64,000 bases of DNA, from IMG/VR virus record IMGVR_UViG_3300050120_000255, positions 1 through 64,000 of that record. The stretch is one strand, 5' to 3'. Made by a program: the position numbers and the translations under genes. Shown here piece by piece: positions 1 to 7,623 of the stretch. This DNA is from a virus. How positions within the stretch are numbered: the first letter of the stretch is position 1; each line of letters begins with the position of its first letter. The notes under the pieces are model-generated. The model saw nothing but the letters and a program-made list of their open reading frames with translations. It was not told the origin of the DNA and ran no database searches.

Positions 1-1
1 C

Positions 2-91
2 ATTTGGGTAGCGCGCCGCCTCGTCAATCTGGCGACGTGGATCGCTGATGGCGTGGAGAGATCAAGAGTCGGTAAACTGAGCCGACGATAA
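2..91 (+). CDS. C-terminal fragment of an unknown protein
   Basis: The frame is open from the left edge of the window and closes at TAA 89-91, giving 29 residues that end in VGKLSRR. The stretch is mixed hydrophobic and basic (NLATWIADGVERSR). A hairpin begins 3 bp after the stop, which fits a real gene end. Too little is visible to name a family. Confidence 0.35.
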   Translation: MWVARRLVNLATWIADGVERSRVGKLSRR

Positions 92-93
92 AA

Positions 94-119
94 GGAGCCA
101 GACCCATGTGCCTGGCTCC
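94..119 (-). terminator. Hairpin terminator between convergent genes
   Basis: GGAGCCAG (94-101) pairs perfectly with CTGGCTCC (112-119) around a 10-nt loop. Read leftward, the stem is followed by TTTT, so it can end the small gene at 133-414. Its position 3 bp after the stop of the rightward fragment suggests it serves both sides. Confidence 0.5.
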
Positions 120-132
120 GAAGAGAGAGAGG

Positions 133-414
133 TTATTTCGACTGCTCTATCATGTTCTCTGGCGTGACAGCTTGTGGATGAATGCAAGAACTCGGCGCTT
201 TTTGGCAATCCACCTTCATTGTCGGTGCAGCTGATGGCCCGGCGCTTCCGGCATCCGGTAAAACGGCGCTGTCTTCGACATCTGGCTTCTTTGAGTTTCC
301 GCTCGGATCATTCGCGGTCTGGGCGATCGCCCCACCGCCAAGGAAAACGCACAAAGCGGCCGCAGCTATCAGAACGGCAAGAGCAACAGCAGTTAACCAC
401 GCACTCCCGGACAT
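133..414 (-). CDS. Small secreted or membrane-anchored protein
   Basis: A 93-residue protein. The start at 414 is preferred because GGGGG lies 5 nt upstream. The N-terminus is a signal-peptide or anchor-like hydrophobic stretch (AVALAVLIAAAALCVFLGGG) followed by a low-complexity, proline/serine/aspartate-rich tail with two cysteines near the end (VDCQKAPSSC). No family recognised. It lies outside the island repeat, so it may be chromosomal. Confidence 0.55.
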   Translation of the reverse strand: MSGSAWLTAVALAVLIAAAALCVFLGGGAIAQTANDPSGNSKKPDVEDSAVLPDAGSAGPSAAPTMKVDCQKAPSSCIHPQAVTPENMIEQSK

Positions 415-426
415 AGTTACCCCCAA

Positions 427-1005
427 AACGCTAAGTTACTGCCGAAAAACTTTTAGAGTAGAGCTAAGTTCCCGCAGCCGAAGCAAATCTTCAGGAGCGG
501 CTTTACCCCAAGCAAGGTAGCTTCCGTCTGCAGGAACCCTGGAGAAGCGGCGGCGGCAGCATTACAGCCACCGGAGCACGATCGTTGGACCTTGGGTAAA
601 ACAGGAGGCCCCCAAGGGGATGGCGAAACGGTCCAGCTCCTGCGCAGGCTCAAGTCCCCGCGTTTGGGCCGGGCTTAAGTAAGGTGAAGAACCGGCCATA
701 AGAGCTAACGCACGATTTTGCGCCGTTAGCATGGCAAGTGGCTCGCGCTATATCATGGACGGGGCCGTTCAGCAGGCTATGCGGCAGTGGTTGCAGCGAG
801 ACATGCATCGATCCGCACTATACCCCGAGCGTCGATAACGCGGAAAGCGTAAGGGCATCCCCATTCAAATGTTTGGACGGAACCTAGGGAGGTCGCCGCG
901 ACAGTCTGGAAAGGCAATCAATCGTTACCCGGAGCGTTACCCTACAGAAATCTGGCCTATCTTTCGCGGTCAGGTTTACGATCTAACTCATTGAAATCAT
1001 TGGTG
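427..1005. other. About 580 bp without a convincing gene
   Basis: No well-supported gene seen. It holds a 7-bp hairpin (GCTAACG 704-710 with CGTTAGC 724-730) and directly after it a 35-codon ATG frame (731-838, RYIMDGAVQQAMRQW...) without a clear ribosome-binding site. It could hold an unrecognised RNA or gene debris beside the island boundary. Confidence 0.4.
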
Positions 1006-1022
1006 CGCAAGAGGGATTCGAA
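1006..1022. repeat. Left attachment-site repeat (att candidate)
   Basis: CGCAAGAGGGATTCGAA, identical over 17 bp to 10672-10688. The flanking TGGTG also matches except for one missing base. On the minus strand it reads as the T-loop plus 3' acceptor/CCA of the tRNA-Thr-like sequence at 10666-10741. A tRNA 3' end duplicated at both edges of a segment with integrases is the usual footprint of site-specific integration. Confidence 0.7.
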
Positions 1023-1076
1023 TTGTTAGCCTAAGCTATTGATATTAAACGAAATATTTCTTATGTAGAATATTTA

Positions 1077-1095
1077 TACCAACTAATATACCAAC
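1077..1095. promoter_or_regulatory. Integrase arm-type site pair (left)
   Basis: TACCAAC occurs at 1077-1083 and 1089-1095, start-to-start 12 bp. The same word with the same 12-bp spacing occurs at 10534-10552 near the other att repeat. Paired short direct repeats beside each attachment core are typical of arm-type sites bound by the N-terminal domain of tyrosine integrases. Confidence 0.5.
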
Positions 1096-1457
1096 GGATT
1101 CGCGCACTAGGCGCGGTCTCAACTGCCTCGAGTCATCGTCGCCCCTTTGAAAGCGACGGAGCGCGGACGCCATTGGGGCGTTTCCGGCGCATGCCGAAAA
1201 CGACGCCGTCCCCAGCCCTACCATCGCACGGATTATTGGAGCAGATCGGTTCCGACGAGAGGTCGTTCCAATAGGAGCCTGAGAACTATTCCTTGCGGCT
1301 GATCAATTGTCATATGCACGACGTTTTCGAACATATCATGAACATTTGCCACAAACGGGGTAGCTCTTTCAAAAAGGCCAGGATTTGAGCATAACGATTG
1401 AAGACGTACCACAACGGTGCGCCGCGCGCCCCCCGTTTGGGGGTCGACGAGACAAAA

Positions 1458-1494
1458 AGAGTCGCACAACCCCTGGCAGGGCACATGCGACTCT
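1458..1494 (-). terminator. Strong hairpin followed by T-run on the minus strand
   Basis: AGAGTCGCA (1458-1466) pairs with TGCGACTCT (1486-1494), with an inner CCCT/AGGG pairing. Read leftward it is followed by TTTTT, a classical intrinsic terminator. No convincing leftward gene lies directly upstream, so it may end an antisense RNA or block read-through across the left island edge. Confidence 0.55.
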
Positions 1495-1611
1495 GTGGGT
1501 TTGACCCCGCGCTCGGATAGGAGCGGGACAATCCTACCCAGCGCCGCAGTCGCAGTCAAAGACTGTTTGCGTGGCTGGCTCGTCCAATATTATGGCGAGA
1601 AAGGTTGGTCC

Positions 1612-1851
1612 ATGGCTCGATCGAGCGATGGCGTCGGCATACGGCTGCACGCAGATAATCATATTCCCCAAACAGGATTTCTCCGTCTCTCTTCCATCCT
1701 CGGACCACACGGACCTATCCCGGTGGGTCGGTCGACCTGGTGGGCTGGCGTCAAAACGGGGCGGTTTCCGAAGCCCGTCAAACTTGGTCCACGAACGACG
1801 GTCTGGCGGATCGAAGACATCCGCGCGCTCATCGCCTGCCTGGGGCAATGA
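1612..1851 (+). CDS. AlpA-family HTH regulator
   Basis: 79 residues. The C-terminal two thirds fit the AlpA/phage excisionase-type pattern: FLRLSSILGP (first helix, 'fLRl.qIl'), then STWWAGVKTGRFPKPVKLG and VWRIEDIRALI. AlpA-like proteins activate or assist excision in cryptic prophages and islands. It sits directly ahead of an HTH/zinc protein and a tyrosine recombinase, spaced a few bases apart, so a recombination-control operon is likely. The start at 1612 is chosen because upstream in-frame residues look non-conserved; no strong ribosome-binding site is visible. Confidence 0.65.
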   Translation: MARSSDGVGIRLHADNHIPQTGFLRLSSILGPHGPIPVGRSTWWAGVKTGRFPKPVKLGPRTTVWRIEDIRALIACLGQ

Positions 1852-1854
1852 GCG

Positions 1855-2334
1855 ATGGCCAACCGACGCCACAGCGCTCGACGGATCAGACGACTCAGGA
1901 CTTATAATGTTCAGCAGGCGGCGACGGCCATCGGCGCAGCGCCGGGGACCGTGCGTCATTGGCATAAACACGGGTTGGAAGCCGTGGCCGGTCACTGGCC
2001 GCTTATCTTCCGCGGCTTGGACATTATCGCCTTTTTTAACAAGCGAAGCAGTGCGCGAAAGCAGCGATGCGGCCCGGGACGAATCTATTGCTTGCACTGT
2101 AGGGGTCCCAAGGCGCCCGCACTTGGGATGGTGGACTACCGGCCGGATACGCCGAAGCGCGGCATGCTCACAGGGCTCTGCCCGGACTGTGGCGGTCTCA
2201 TTTATCGGTGTACATCCCCCTCCAATCTGAAGGATGCAGCAGGCGATCTGGAGATTTCAATAAGGAGAGCGGAGTCACGCCTAGGCGAGACGCATGAACC
2301 CTACTCAAATCATAACTCCGGCCGGGAGGCTTGA
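1855..2334 (+). CDS. HTH protein with C-terminal zinc-ribbon-like motif
   Basis: 159 residues. Residues about 15-40 (TYNVQQAATAIGAAPGTVRHW) look like a MerR/excisionase-type helix-turn-helix. It is followed by two Cys pairs, CLHC and CPDC about 35 residues apart, a likely zinc ribbon. The gene starts 3 bp after the AlpA-like gene and ends 4 bp before the recombinase start, so the three are probably co-transcribed and this protein may be a DNA-binding partner of the recombinase. Exact role not known. Confidence 0.65.
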   Translation: MANRRHSARRIRRLRTYNVQQAATAIGAAPGTVRHWHKHGLEAVAGHWPLIFRGLDIIAFFNKRSSARKQRCGPGRIYCLHCRGPKAPALGMVDYRPDTPKRGMLTGLCPDCGGLIYRCTSPSNLKDAAGDLEISIRRAESRLGETHEPYSNHNSGREA

Positions 2335-2338
2335 ACCC

Positions 2339-3445
2339 ATGTCGAAATACTGCCCCGAAAACGTGAAAATGAAGCGCGCCTATGCTTTCTTTCTGGAGAC
2401 GGCCGACGGCAAGCAGGCCGTCACCGTAGACGCGGCATTGAAAGCCATTGAGCGCTTCGAAGCATCGACAAATCAGAAGCCGTTTCGCAAATTCCACATT
2501 GAACAAGTCCGCGCCTTCCGGAGCCGGCTCGTTGAAGAGACCGGTCGCAGCGGCAAGGGCTTGAGCGCCGCGACGATCACCTCCACACTCAAGCATCTCC
2601 GACATTTCTTTCTGTGGTTGTCACGGGAACCCGGCTTTCGCTCCGCCCTCAACTCCAATGATGCGAATTATTTCACGCCATCGGAGCAGGACCGGCGCAT
2701 TGCCGGCGCGCGGCGGGAACGGCCGGTGCCGACGCTGGACGAAATCAACGCGACGCTGGCGGCCATGCGTTTTGATACGCAAGTTGAGAAACGCGACCGG
2801 GCCGCGATCGCCTTCGCCATCGTCTCCGGCGCGCGCATCGCCGCCATCGCGAGTTTCCGGCTGAAGCATGTGAATCTCGAAGCGCGAACCATTTTTCACG
2901 ACGCTCGCAACGTGCAGACCAAAGGACGCAAGACGTTCACCTCTACTTTCTTTCCAGTCGGATCGGCGGTCGCGATCGTCGAAGACTATGTGCGCATGCT
3001 GAAGGAAGAACTCGGCTTCGGGCCGGATGATCCGCTTTTCCCGTCTACCCGCATGGGTCATGATGCGGACCGAAGCTTTGAGGTGCAAGGTCTGTCGCGC
3101 GAACCCTGGAGCGGCGGGGAGCCTATTCGGCGCATCTTTCGCACGGCCTTCACGGCAGCCAGCTTGTCCTACGCCAACCCACATTCGTTTCGGACGACAT
3201 TGACGCGCCTCGGCGAACGCCTTTGCCGCACGCCGGAGGAATGGAAAGCATGGAGCCAAAATCTAGGCCATGAAAGCGAGACGACGACCTTCGTCGGCTA
3301 TGGCCATGTGCCCACGCACCGACAGACGGAGATAATGCATACGATGTCGAAACCACGATCAATAATCTTGACGGATGGCCTCAACATAGCCGCGCTCGAA
3401 GCCTTCGTCGAAAGCGCGAAATCCAGTAGCACCGTTTATGGATAG
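2339..3445 (+). CDS. Tyrosine recombinase/integrase (left)
   Basis: 368 residues from the ATG at 2339, which has GAGG 9 nt upstream and avoids overlap with the previous gene. An N-terminal SAM-like core-binding domain (TITSTLKHLRHFFLWL) is followed by the catalytic domain. The family residues are visible: Arg in SGARIAAIASFRL, HSFR (HxxR), LGH and the nucleophile region TTTFVGYGHV. It cuts and rejoins DNA at specific sites. It lies about 1.3 kb inside the left att repeat, whereas a second integrase lies inside the right repeat, so this island carries two recombinases from different subfamilies. Confidence 0.9.
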   Translation: MSKYCPENVKMKRAYAFFLETADGKQAVTVDAALKAIERFEASTNQKPFRKFHIEQVRAFRSRLVEETGRSGKGLSAATITSTLKHLRHFFLWLSREPGFRSALNSNDANYFTPSEQDRRIAGARRERPVPTLDEINATLAAMRFDTQVEKRDRAAIAFAIVSGARIAAIASFRLKHVNLEARTIFHDARNVQTKGRKTFTSTFFPVGSAVAIVEDYVRMLKEELGFGPDDPLFPSTRMGHDADRSFEVQGLSREPWSGGEPIRRIFRTAFTAASLSYANPHSFRTTLTRLGERLCRTPEEWKAWSQNLGHESETTTFVGYGHVPTHRQTEIMHTMSKPRSIILTDGLNIAALEAFVESAKSSSTVYG

Positions 3446-3473
3446 GGGGTAGTGTCTCAGTTTGAAATTCGCC

Positions 3474-4259
3474 TTAACCTTTCGCCAGCGCAGATGCGCG
3501 CGGTTCGATATCATCCCAAAGCGAATTGATTTGACGACAGGCGGCACCGATTCTTCGAACGCGAGCCGAGTGGTCAGAGGTTGAAAAGCCAATACGTTCG
3601 CCGAGGCGAATATCGGCAATAATTGACGTTTCTCGATCCAAGCCGCCAAGGTCAGCGAACATCATATCGGCCATGGCGAGCATGTAACGCGCCATTTCGC
3701 GGCGATGTTCTCCGCGCTGGCGTTTCGTTTCTTCAAGCCTGCAGGCGGCGGGGTCTGGGGCTTTCTGAGGTCGGAAAAATATGACGCCGGTTTGTTCGGC
3801 GTCTGCTACGAGCCTTTTAATGAGTAGGTCAGGTTGGATCGATACGAGAACGCCATTGATGTTCATGGGCGCGTAGCGGGCCGTGCTCTCAATAGACGCG
3901 GCGCGAATGCCAAAAGCGTTCTCGGAACTTTCAAAAAGATGGATCGTTTCGATGCAGCGCCTTGATTCTTCTCTTTGTTTGGGCCTAATGGTTTTATCCA
4001 AAGAACGCTGATTTAACGCTTCCTTAACCTCATCTAAAATAGCCTTCGATCGGCGGGGATCTGCGCAATAGGCGCGTATCGCGTTCAGTGCCACCGCGTG
4101 TGGAGAGACAACGAACGAACTGGCAAAACGAGAGTCATGCAATAACCGTTCTTGCTGGTCGGGTGTCATAATTAGATATTCCGCCAGTGTAGCGGCGGAA
4201 ACTCGTGGACGATGGTGCTCACGAATCGAGGGATGCAACTTGGTGATGACCTTAGACAT
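3474..4259 (-). CDS. Unrecognised 261-aa island protein
   Basis: No family recognised. The protein is mostly helical with many Arg/Glu/Lys residues. One stretch, GVLVSIQPDLLI followed about 15 residues later by GVIFFRPQK, has the spacing of a PD-(D/E)XK nuclease core (PD...x-x-K), but the acidic residue expected before the Lys is Gln, so this is only a suggestion. It ends 28 bp from the recombinase (convergent) and its start overlaps the possible rightward gene at 4240. It may be a further component of the GHKL/Dcm/Vsr system. Confidence 0.7.
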   Translation of the reverse strand: MSKVITKLHPSIREHHRPRVSAATLAEYLIMTPDQQERLLHDSRFASSFVVSPHAVALNAIRAYCADPRRSKAILDEVKEALNQRSLDKTIRPKQREESRRCIETIHLFESSENAFGIRAASIESTARYAPMNINGVLVSIQPDLLIKRLVADAEQTGVIFFRPQKAPDPAACRLEETKRQRGEHRREMARYMLAMADMMFADLGGLDRETSIIADIRLGERIGFSTSDHSARVRRIGAACRQINSLWDDIEPRASALAKG

Positions 4260-4497
4260 CGATAATGACCTTTCAGTAAAACTTGATTCTTCAAGAACCC
4301 TTTGGCTGACGGAAATATCGCGCCAAACTTTTACGGATCAAGGGCTTGAGTCTCTTGAAAGCGACGATGGCCTATTCATTGTATTAGAAGATACCATGAA
4401 TAGTTCGTTTGATATACTTGCAAAGGCCGCCTCCCCCGCCTGCGGCATAGAATTGTTAAATCTTTTTGCATTTCGGACCCGGCCGAGGGCTGTTTAA
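4240..4497 (+). CDS. Possible small protein in the divergent gap
   Basis: 85 codons from TTG 4240 (GTG 4243 and ATG 4246 are alternatives; GAGGG lies 7 nt before the TTG). The product has protein-like composition (LFIVLEDTMN, DILAKAASPACGIELLNLFA) and fills the only gap between the 261-aa gene and the ATPase gene. Against it, its start overlaps the oppositely transcribed gene by 20 bp. Function unknown; may be spurious. Confidence 0.35.
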   Translation: MVMTLDIDNDLSVKLDSSRTLWLTEISRQTFTDQGLESLESDDGLFIVLEDTMNSSFDILAKAASPACGIELLNLFAFRTRPRAV

Positions 4498-4523
4498 GGC
4501 GCACGTTTCTTATAAGTGCCGCG

Positions 4524-6992
4524 CTATTCCACATCTTGGCCTTGTACTGATGATGCGTCGACGATCTTCGGAAGATTCTCTGCTAGAGCCAGAACCGTCG
4601 CAGCGGCACCTCTTGCCGCCATTCGTCTGAAATCATCAATATATTCCGCAAGGCCCACCGCCTCTTCCCCTTTGCCCTTTTGAAGGCTTCGAAAGGCATG
4701 TTCGTATCCGAGAAGAAGTATCCTCATTCCCAGGATGTACTTCTCTGTCACGACCGCGCGAGCGACGTCGCTCCGTTGTTCCCGTCGATATTTCTGATGA
4801 TAGGCGTTATCGTAGTTGATTTTGTACACTACCTCGTCACCTAACTCTGCGATGTTGCCGCCGTCCGTCTCGGTGAAATCGTCGGGCCATTTTTCGACCG
4901 AATATCCTTTTATTTCCCCCCCATCTTTTGTCAGCAGAATACAGCGGGGTAAGCCGTGAGTCGGTGCGGCGTCCCCGCCACCTTTCTGCTCCTTGCCTTC
5001 GCCCCCCTTTGGCGATTGAGGAGGATTGGCCGGTCTCCGTGGGTTGTCATCCGCTTGAGCGTCGACAATTCGAAGTGTGACCTCTTCGCTTGCGACCGCC
5101 GCGGGCATGGCGTCGTCCTGCAATCCGATCTGTAAATTGAAGGAAGCGCCCACGTTAATACTCTCGCCTGTCGGCGCGAAATACATCGTCAATCGACCGT
5201 CTTTAAGATGTTCGCGAACGGTGAAACTGCGTCGAATCTTGTCGTCTAGAATGATGCGACCTGGATTATCCGTGCGCTGCAGATATCCGTTTTCTGCATC
5301 CGTCCGCGCCGCAAGTGGCCTGCTCCGATTTACCGGAATCTCAAGTCCCTTCTTTTCGAACCGTTCCTCAAACCGGACGTAGGTAGGACTGTACACGCCC
5401 TCGAACTCAGCGCTTCCGGCTTCTTTGCCGCCATTGCTTCCGCCGGCGGAAGGAAGCCGAATCGTAGGGTCGCGGCTCGACAACAAGCCGGCTAAGTTGG
5501 GGTCCTTGTCGACGAGCTTTTGAAACAGGCTATTGCTCTCAGCCTTCGATGAGTTCTCCAGCTCCTCCGCAGCAACTTTTGCCTGAAGCTGCTTGAGCGC
5601 CTCCGACTCACGAATGGTTTGCGTGACCAGGTCGCGATAGCGCTCGCCATCCAAAGTGTTGCTGATATGCTCGCGGTCGCCCTTCCAGACCTCATTGTGG
5701 CCGGAGAATGAAAGCCCGCTGGCATCGACGATGATGACGACTCGATCTTTCAGAGCGGGGAAGCCGCAACTTTGAGAAAGATATCCTCGAGTTTGTTTGA
5801 ATTGGACCTGGCCGTTAACAGCATGGAACACTCGGTTGATCGAGTTTTGCGGTTTAAGCCAGCCTGGTATGTTACGCTTTAGAGGAATGGCGCTGATTGA
5901 GACTTCTCCGAGAATTGGATCAGTAAATTTTCCCACGAAAAGACGATCCTCGCCGGCCGCGTCCTCTTCATCCTCAATGCCGGCCTCCATGTGTGAGTTT
6001 AGGAGCAAAAATTCCATTCCAAAAAATCGGCGTGCGTCGACTCCCAATGCTCTGTCGGGGCCCTTCTTTTCGTCCGGTTTCTGTCGGAGGTCGAGAATGC
6101 GGAAGGGCAAGATGGTCTCGACGAGGTTTTCAATGAGCGCGTCACGAGATCCCTTAAAGCTCAGAAAGCGCGAACCGACTTGATAGTCGTAAAGTTTCAC
6201 GATGCTCCCTGTTTCGAGGTGAACGCGATCGTAACGCCTCCGCGAACCCGTTTGGAAAGGGAAGAGTTCGGCGGCCTGAAATCGCGAAATCTTTCCGCCG
6301 GGCATGACGAAAAACTCGGCGATCGGCATTTGATTTCGATCCCCAGGGCGCCGGCGCATTAGCGTCCACCCCCAGTCTTTTCCGTCATAGCGCCGGGACA
6401 CGATCAACTTAAACCAATGGCGGCCGCAATACCGCAGCACGCCCGACGAGCCCATGTTGAATTTGCCTTGTACGAAACCGATGCTTTTCTTGTGGCCCGC
6501 GCTTAGGGAAAGAAAGGTACGTTCAAAGTCGTCCGGATTCTGCCCCTCGCCGTTATCGGCAAACGTATAGCAAGGCAGACCTTCGGACTTCGACTTTGCG
6601 CCCGAAACCCCGATGACCAAATTTTTCTGGGCGAAATTTATCAACCATGGATCTTTCGGGTCCAAGTTGACGAGTTTCCCGCCCCGCATCTTTTTAATTA
6701 GGACATCGACTGCGTCGTACATGGTACGAGGAGCTTTTGGACCTTTAGGATCGATGCCTTTCTGATAGGCGTGCTTCAGCAGGACGGCGTCTACCATGTT
6801 GGTCATGAGCTCGGTCAGGGCCTTGCCGCCGTCCGAGGCTTGGTTGCCGGTGACATTAAAATTGGTCTCTCGACCGTCCAACGGCTTCCAGTTCTTCGCT
6901 TCCTTCATCTCGGGAATGGACCCAATGATCTCCTCGACGACTTTCTCAGACTCCGCCGAGAGAAGTTTTAGGCAAATTTCTTTTTGATCCAT
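4524..6992 (-). CDS. GHKL (MutL/MORC-like) ATPase of a restriction-type system
   Basis: 822 residues. The Bergerat ATP-binding fold is clear in the first 210 residues: N-box ELMTNMVDA, DxGxG-type box FADNGEGQNPDD, then GKFNMGSSGV (glycine-rich lid). A transducer (S5-like) domain probably follows, then a long Glu/Lys-rich region and a Gly/Pro/Lys linker near residue 665. Such ATPases clamp on DNA when ATP closes the dimer. GHKL ATPases next to cytosine methyltransferases and Vsr nucleases have been described as MutL homologues of restriction-modification systems and as relatives of eukaryotic MORC. Here the gene faces away from the methyltransferase and is preceded 13 bp upstream by the 75-aa gene. 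I infer a defence role; no nuclease motif is obvious in its C-terminus. Confidence 0.85.
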   Translation of the reverse strand: MDQKEICLKLLSAESEKVVEEIIGSIPEMKEAKNWKPLDGRETNFNVTGNQASDGGKALTELMTNMVDAVLLKHAYQKGIDPKGPKAPRTMYDAVDVLIKKMRGGKLVNLDPKDPWLINFAQKNLVIGVSGAKSKSEGLPCYTFADNGEGQNPDDFERTFLSLSAGHKKSIGFVQGKFNMGSSGVLRYCGRHWFKLIVSRRYDGKDWGWTLMRRRPGDRNQMPIAEFFVMPGGKISRFQAAELFPFQTGSRRRYDRVHLETGSIVKLYDYQVGSRFLSFKGSRDALIENLVETILPFRILDLRQKPDEKKGPDRALGVDARRFFGMEFLLLNSHMEAGIEDEEDAAGEDRLFVGKFTDPILGEVSISAIPLKRNIPGWLKPQNSINRVFHAVNGQVQFKQTRGYLSQSCGFPALKDRVVIIVDASGLSFSGHNEVWKGDREHISNTLDGERYRDLVTQTIRESEALKQLQAKVAAEELENSSKAESNSLFQKLVDKDPNLAGLLSSRDPTIRLPSAGGSNGGKEAGSAEFEGVYSPTYVRFEERFEKKGLEIPVNRSRPLAARTDAENGYLQRTDNPGRIILDDKIRRSFTVREHLKDGRLTMYFAPTGESINVGASFNLQIGLQDDAMPAAVASEEVTLRIVDAQADDNPRRPANPPQSPKGGEGKEQKGGGDAAPTHGLPRCILLTKDGGEIKGYSVEKWPDDFTETDGGNIAELGDEVVYKINYDNAYHQKYRREQRSDVARAVVTEKYILGMRILLLGYEHAFRSLQKGKGEEAVGLAEYIDDFRRMAARGAAATVLALAENLPKIVDASSVQGQDVE

Positions 6993-7005
6993 GAGTTTTG
7001 TTGTC

Positions 7006-7233
7006 CTATTCGAGAGTAAATTTTGTCAAACCGCTTCTCTTTTTGGAGTCGAAGCGCTTCCGACAGAGCGCTAGCTCGTCGTTCAGCGCCTTAAAAATTC
7101 TCGTAATGTCATCGTCTGTGTAGTCATAATTCGATTTATTTGACAAATTTCCAATGAGTTGGATGTCCTTCAAAGCTCGCGTGACACGAGACTGCGCGAG
7201 CTGGACGAACTTTTCGCGGTCGCTATGTCGCAT
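7006..7233 (-). CDS. Small conserved-looking helical protein upstream of the GHKL ATPase
   Basis: 75 residues, two predicted helical segments (EKFVQLAQSRVTRALKDIQLIGNL and DDDITRIFKALNDELALCRKRF). Its pattern of sparse charged helices around NLSNKSNYDY looks like a conserved small partner protein rather than a chance frame. It ends 13 bp before the ATPase start, so the two are an operon. Function not known; a DNA- or ATPase-binding accessory is plausible. Confidence 0.65.
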   Translation of the reverse strand: MRHSDREKFVQLAQSRVTRALKDIQLIGNLSNKSNYDYTDDDITRIFKALNDELALCRKRFDSKKRSGLTKFTLE

Positions 7234-7260
7234 ATATAATGCCCCTATCCAATCCTCGTT

Positions 7261-7281
7261 CGTACATATACAAAATGTACG
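7261..7281. promoter_or_regulatory. Palindrome in the divergent promoter region of the R-M-like genes
   Basis: CGTACAT (7261-7267) and ATGTACG (7275-7281) form a perfect 7-bp inverted repeat with a 7-bp centre. It lies 28 bp upstream of the leftward 75-aa/ATPase operon and 160 bp upstream of the HTH/Dcm operon, a natural operator position. Confidence 0.5.
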
Positions 7282-7409
7282 ACAATCTCAAGGGCTGTAT
7301 CTGCTACAGCGCAACAGGATTGTCGGCTGAGTTTTGCGGAATCGGTCCAAGCAATTGATGATAATGAAGAAATTCCCCACTGAGCACTTGCTCCTTATCG
7401 AGTTACAAG

Positions 7410-7429
7410 TATATTCAACTATATTCAAT
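7410..7429. promoter_or_regulatory. Tandem 10-bp repeat before the HTH-Dcm operon
   Basis: TATATTCAAC and TATATTCAAT lie head to tail (7410-7419, 7420-7429), one helical turn apart, immediately before the ribosome-binding site of the HTH gene. This is a good candidate binding site for that HTH protein (autoregulation as in restriction control proteins) or an extended AT-rich promoter element. Confidence 0.45.
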
Positions 7430-7440
7430 GGGAGGTGCCC

Positions 7441-7623
7441 GTGAGCCGAGGCCGCACGTTCTCCACCGTCGAGGCGGCGAAGGAAATCGGTATTTCCAGG
7501 CCGACGCTGCTTCGGTGGATTCGGGACAAAAAGATCGCCGACGTGAAGCGGGACAGGAACAAGTGGCGCGTTTTTACAGTGGCAGACGTCGAGCGCATTA
7601 AGAGAGTGGCTGGAAATGAATAG
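7441..7623 (+). CDS. Small MerR/excisionase-type HTH protein
   Basis: 60 residues from GTG 7441, with GGGAGG 5 nt upstream. Residues 5-45 are a MerR-like winged HTH (TVEAAKEIGISRPTLLRWI ... WRVFTVADVERI). It overlaps the methyltransferase gene by 8 bp, so the two are translationally coupled. Its position fits a transcriptional controller of the modification gene; it belongs to a different fold class from classical Xre-type C proteins. Family assignment secure, role inferred. Confidence 0.75.
   Translation: MSRGRTFSTVEAAKEIGISRPTLLRWIRDKKIADVKRDRNKWRVFTVADVERIKRVAGNE

Noticed and set aside
640-1000. Possible tmRNA or RNase P RNA near 0.65-1.0 kb
   Set aside because: A GCTAACG hairpin and GC-rich text first suggested a structured RNA, but neither a tag reading frame nor the conserved RNase P core could be found.
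1534-2097. 187-codon leftward frame over the AlpA-like gene
   Set aside because: Arg/Pro-rich with low complexity, no ribosome-binding site, and it lies opposite two genes with recognisable HTH domains.
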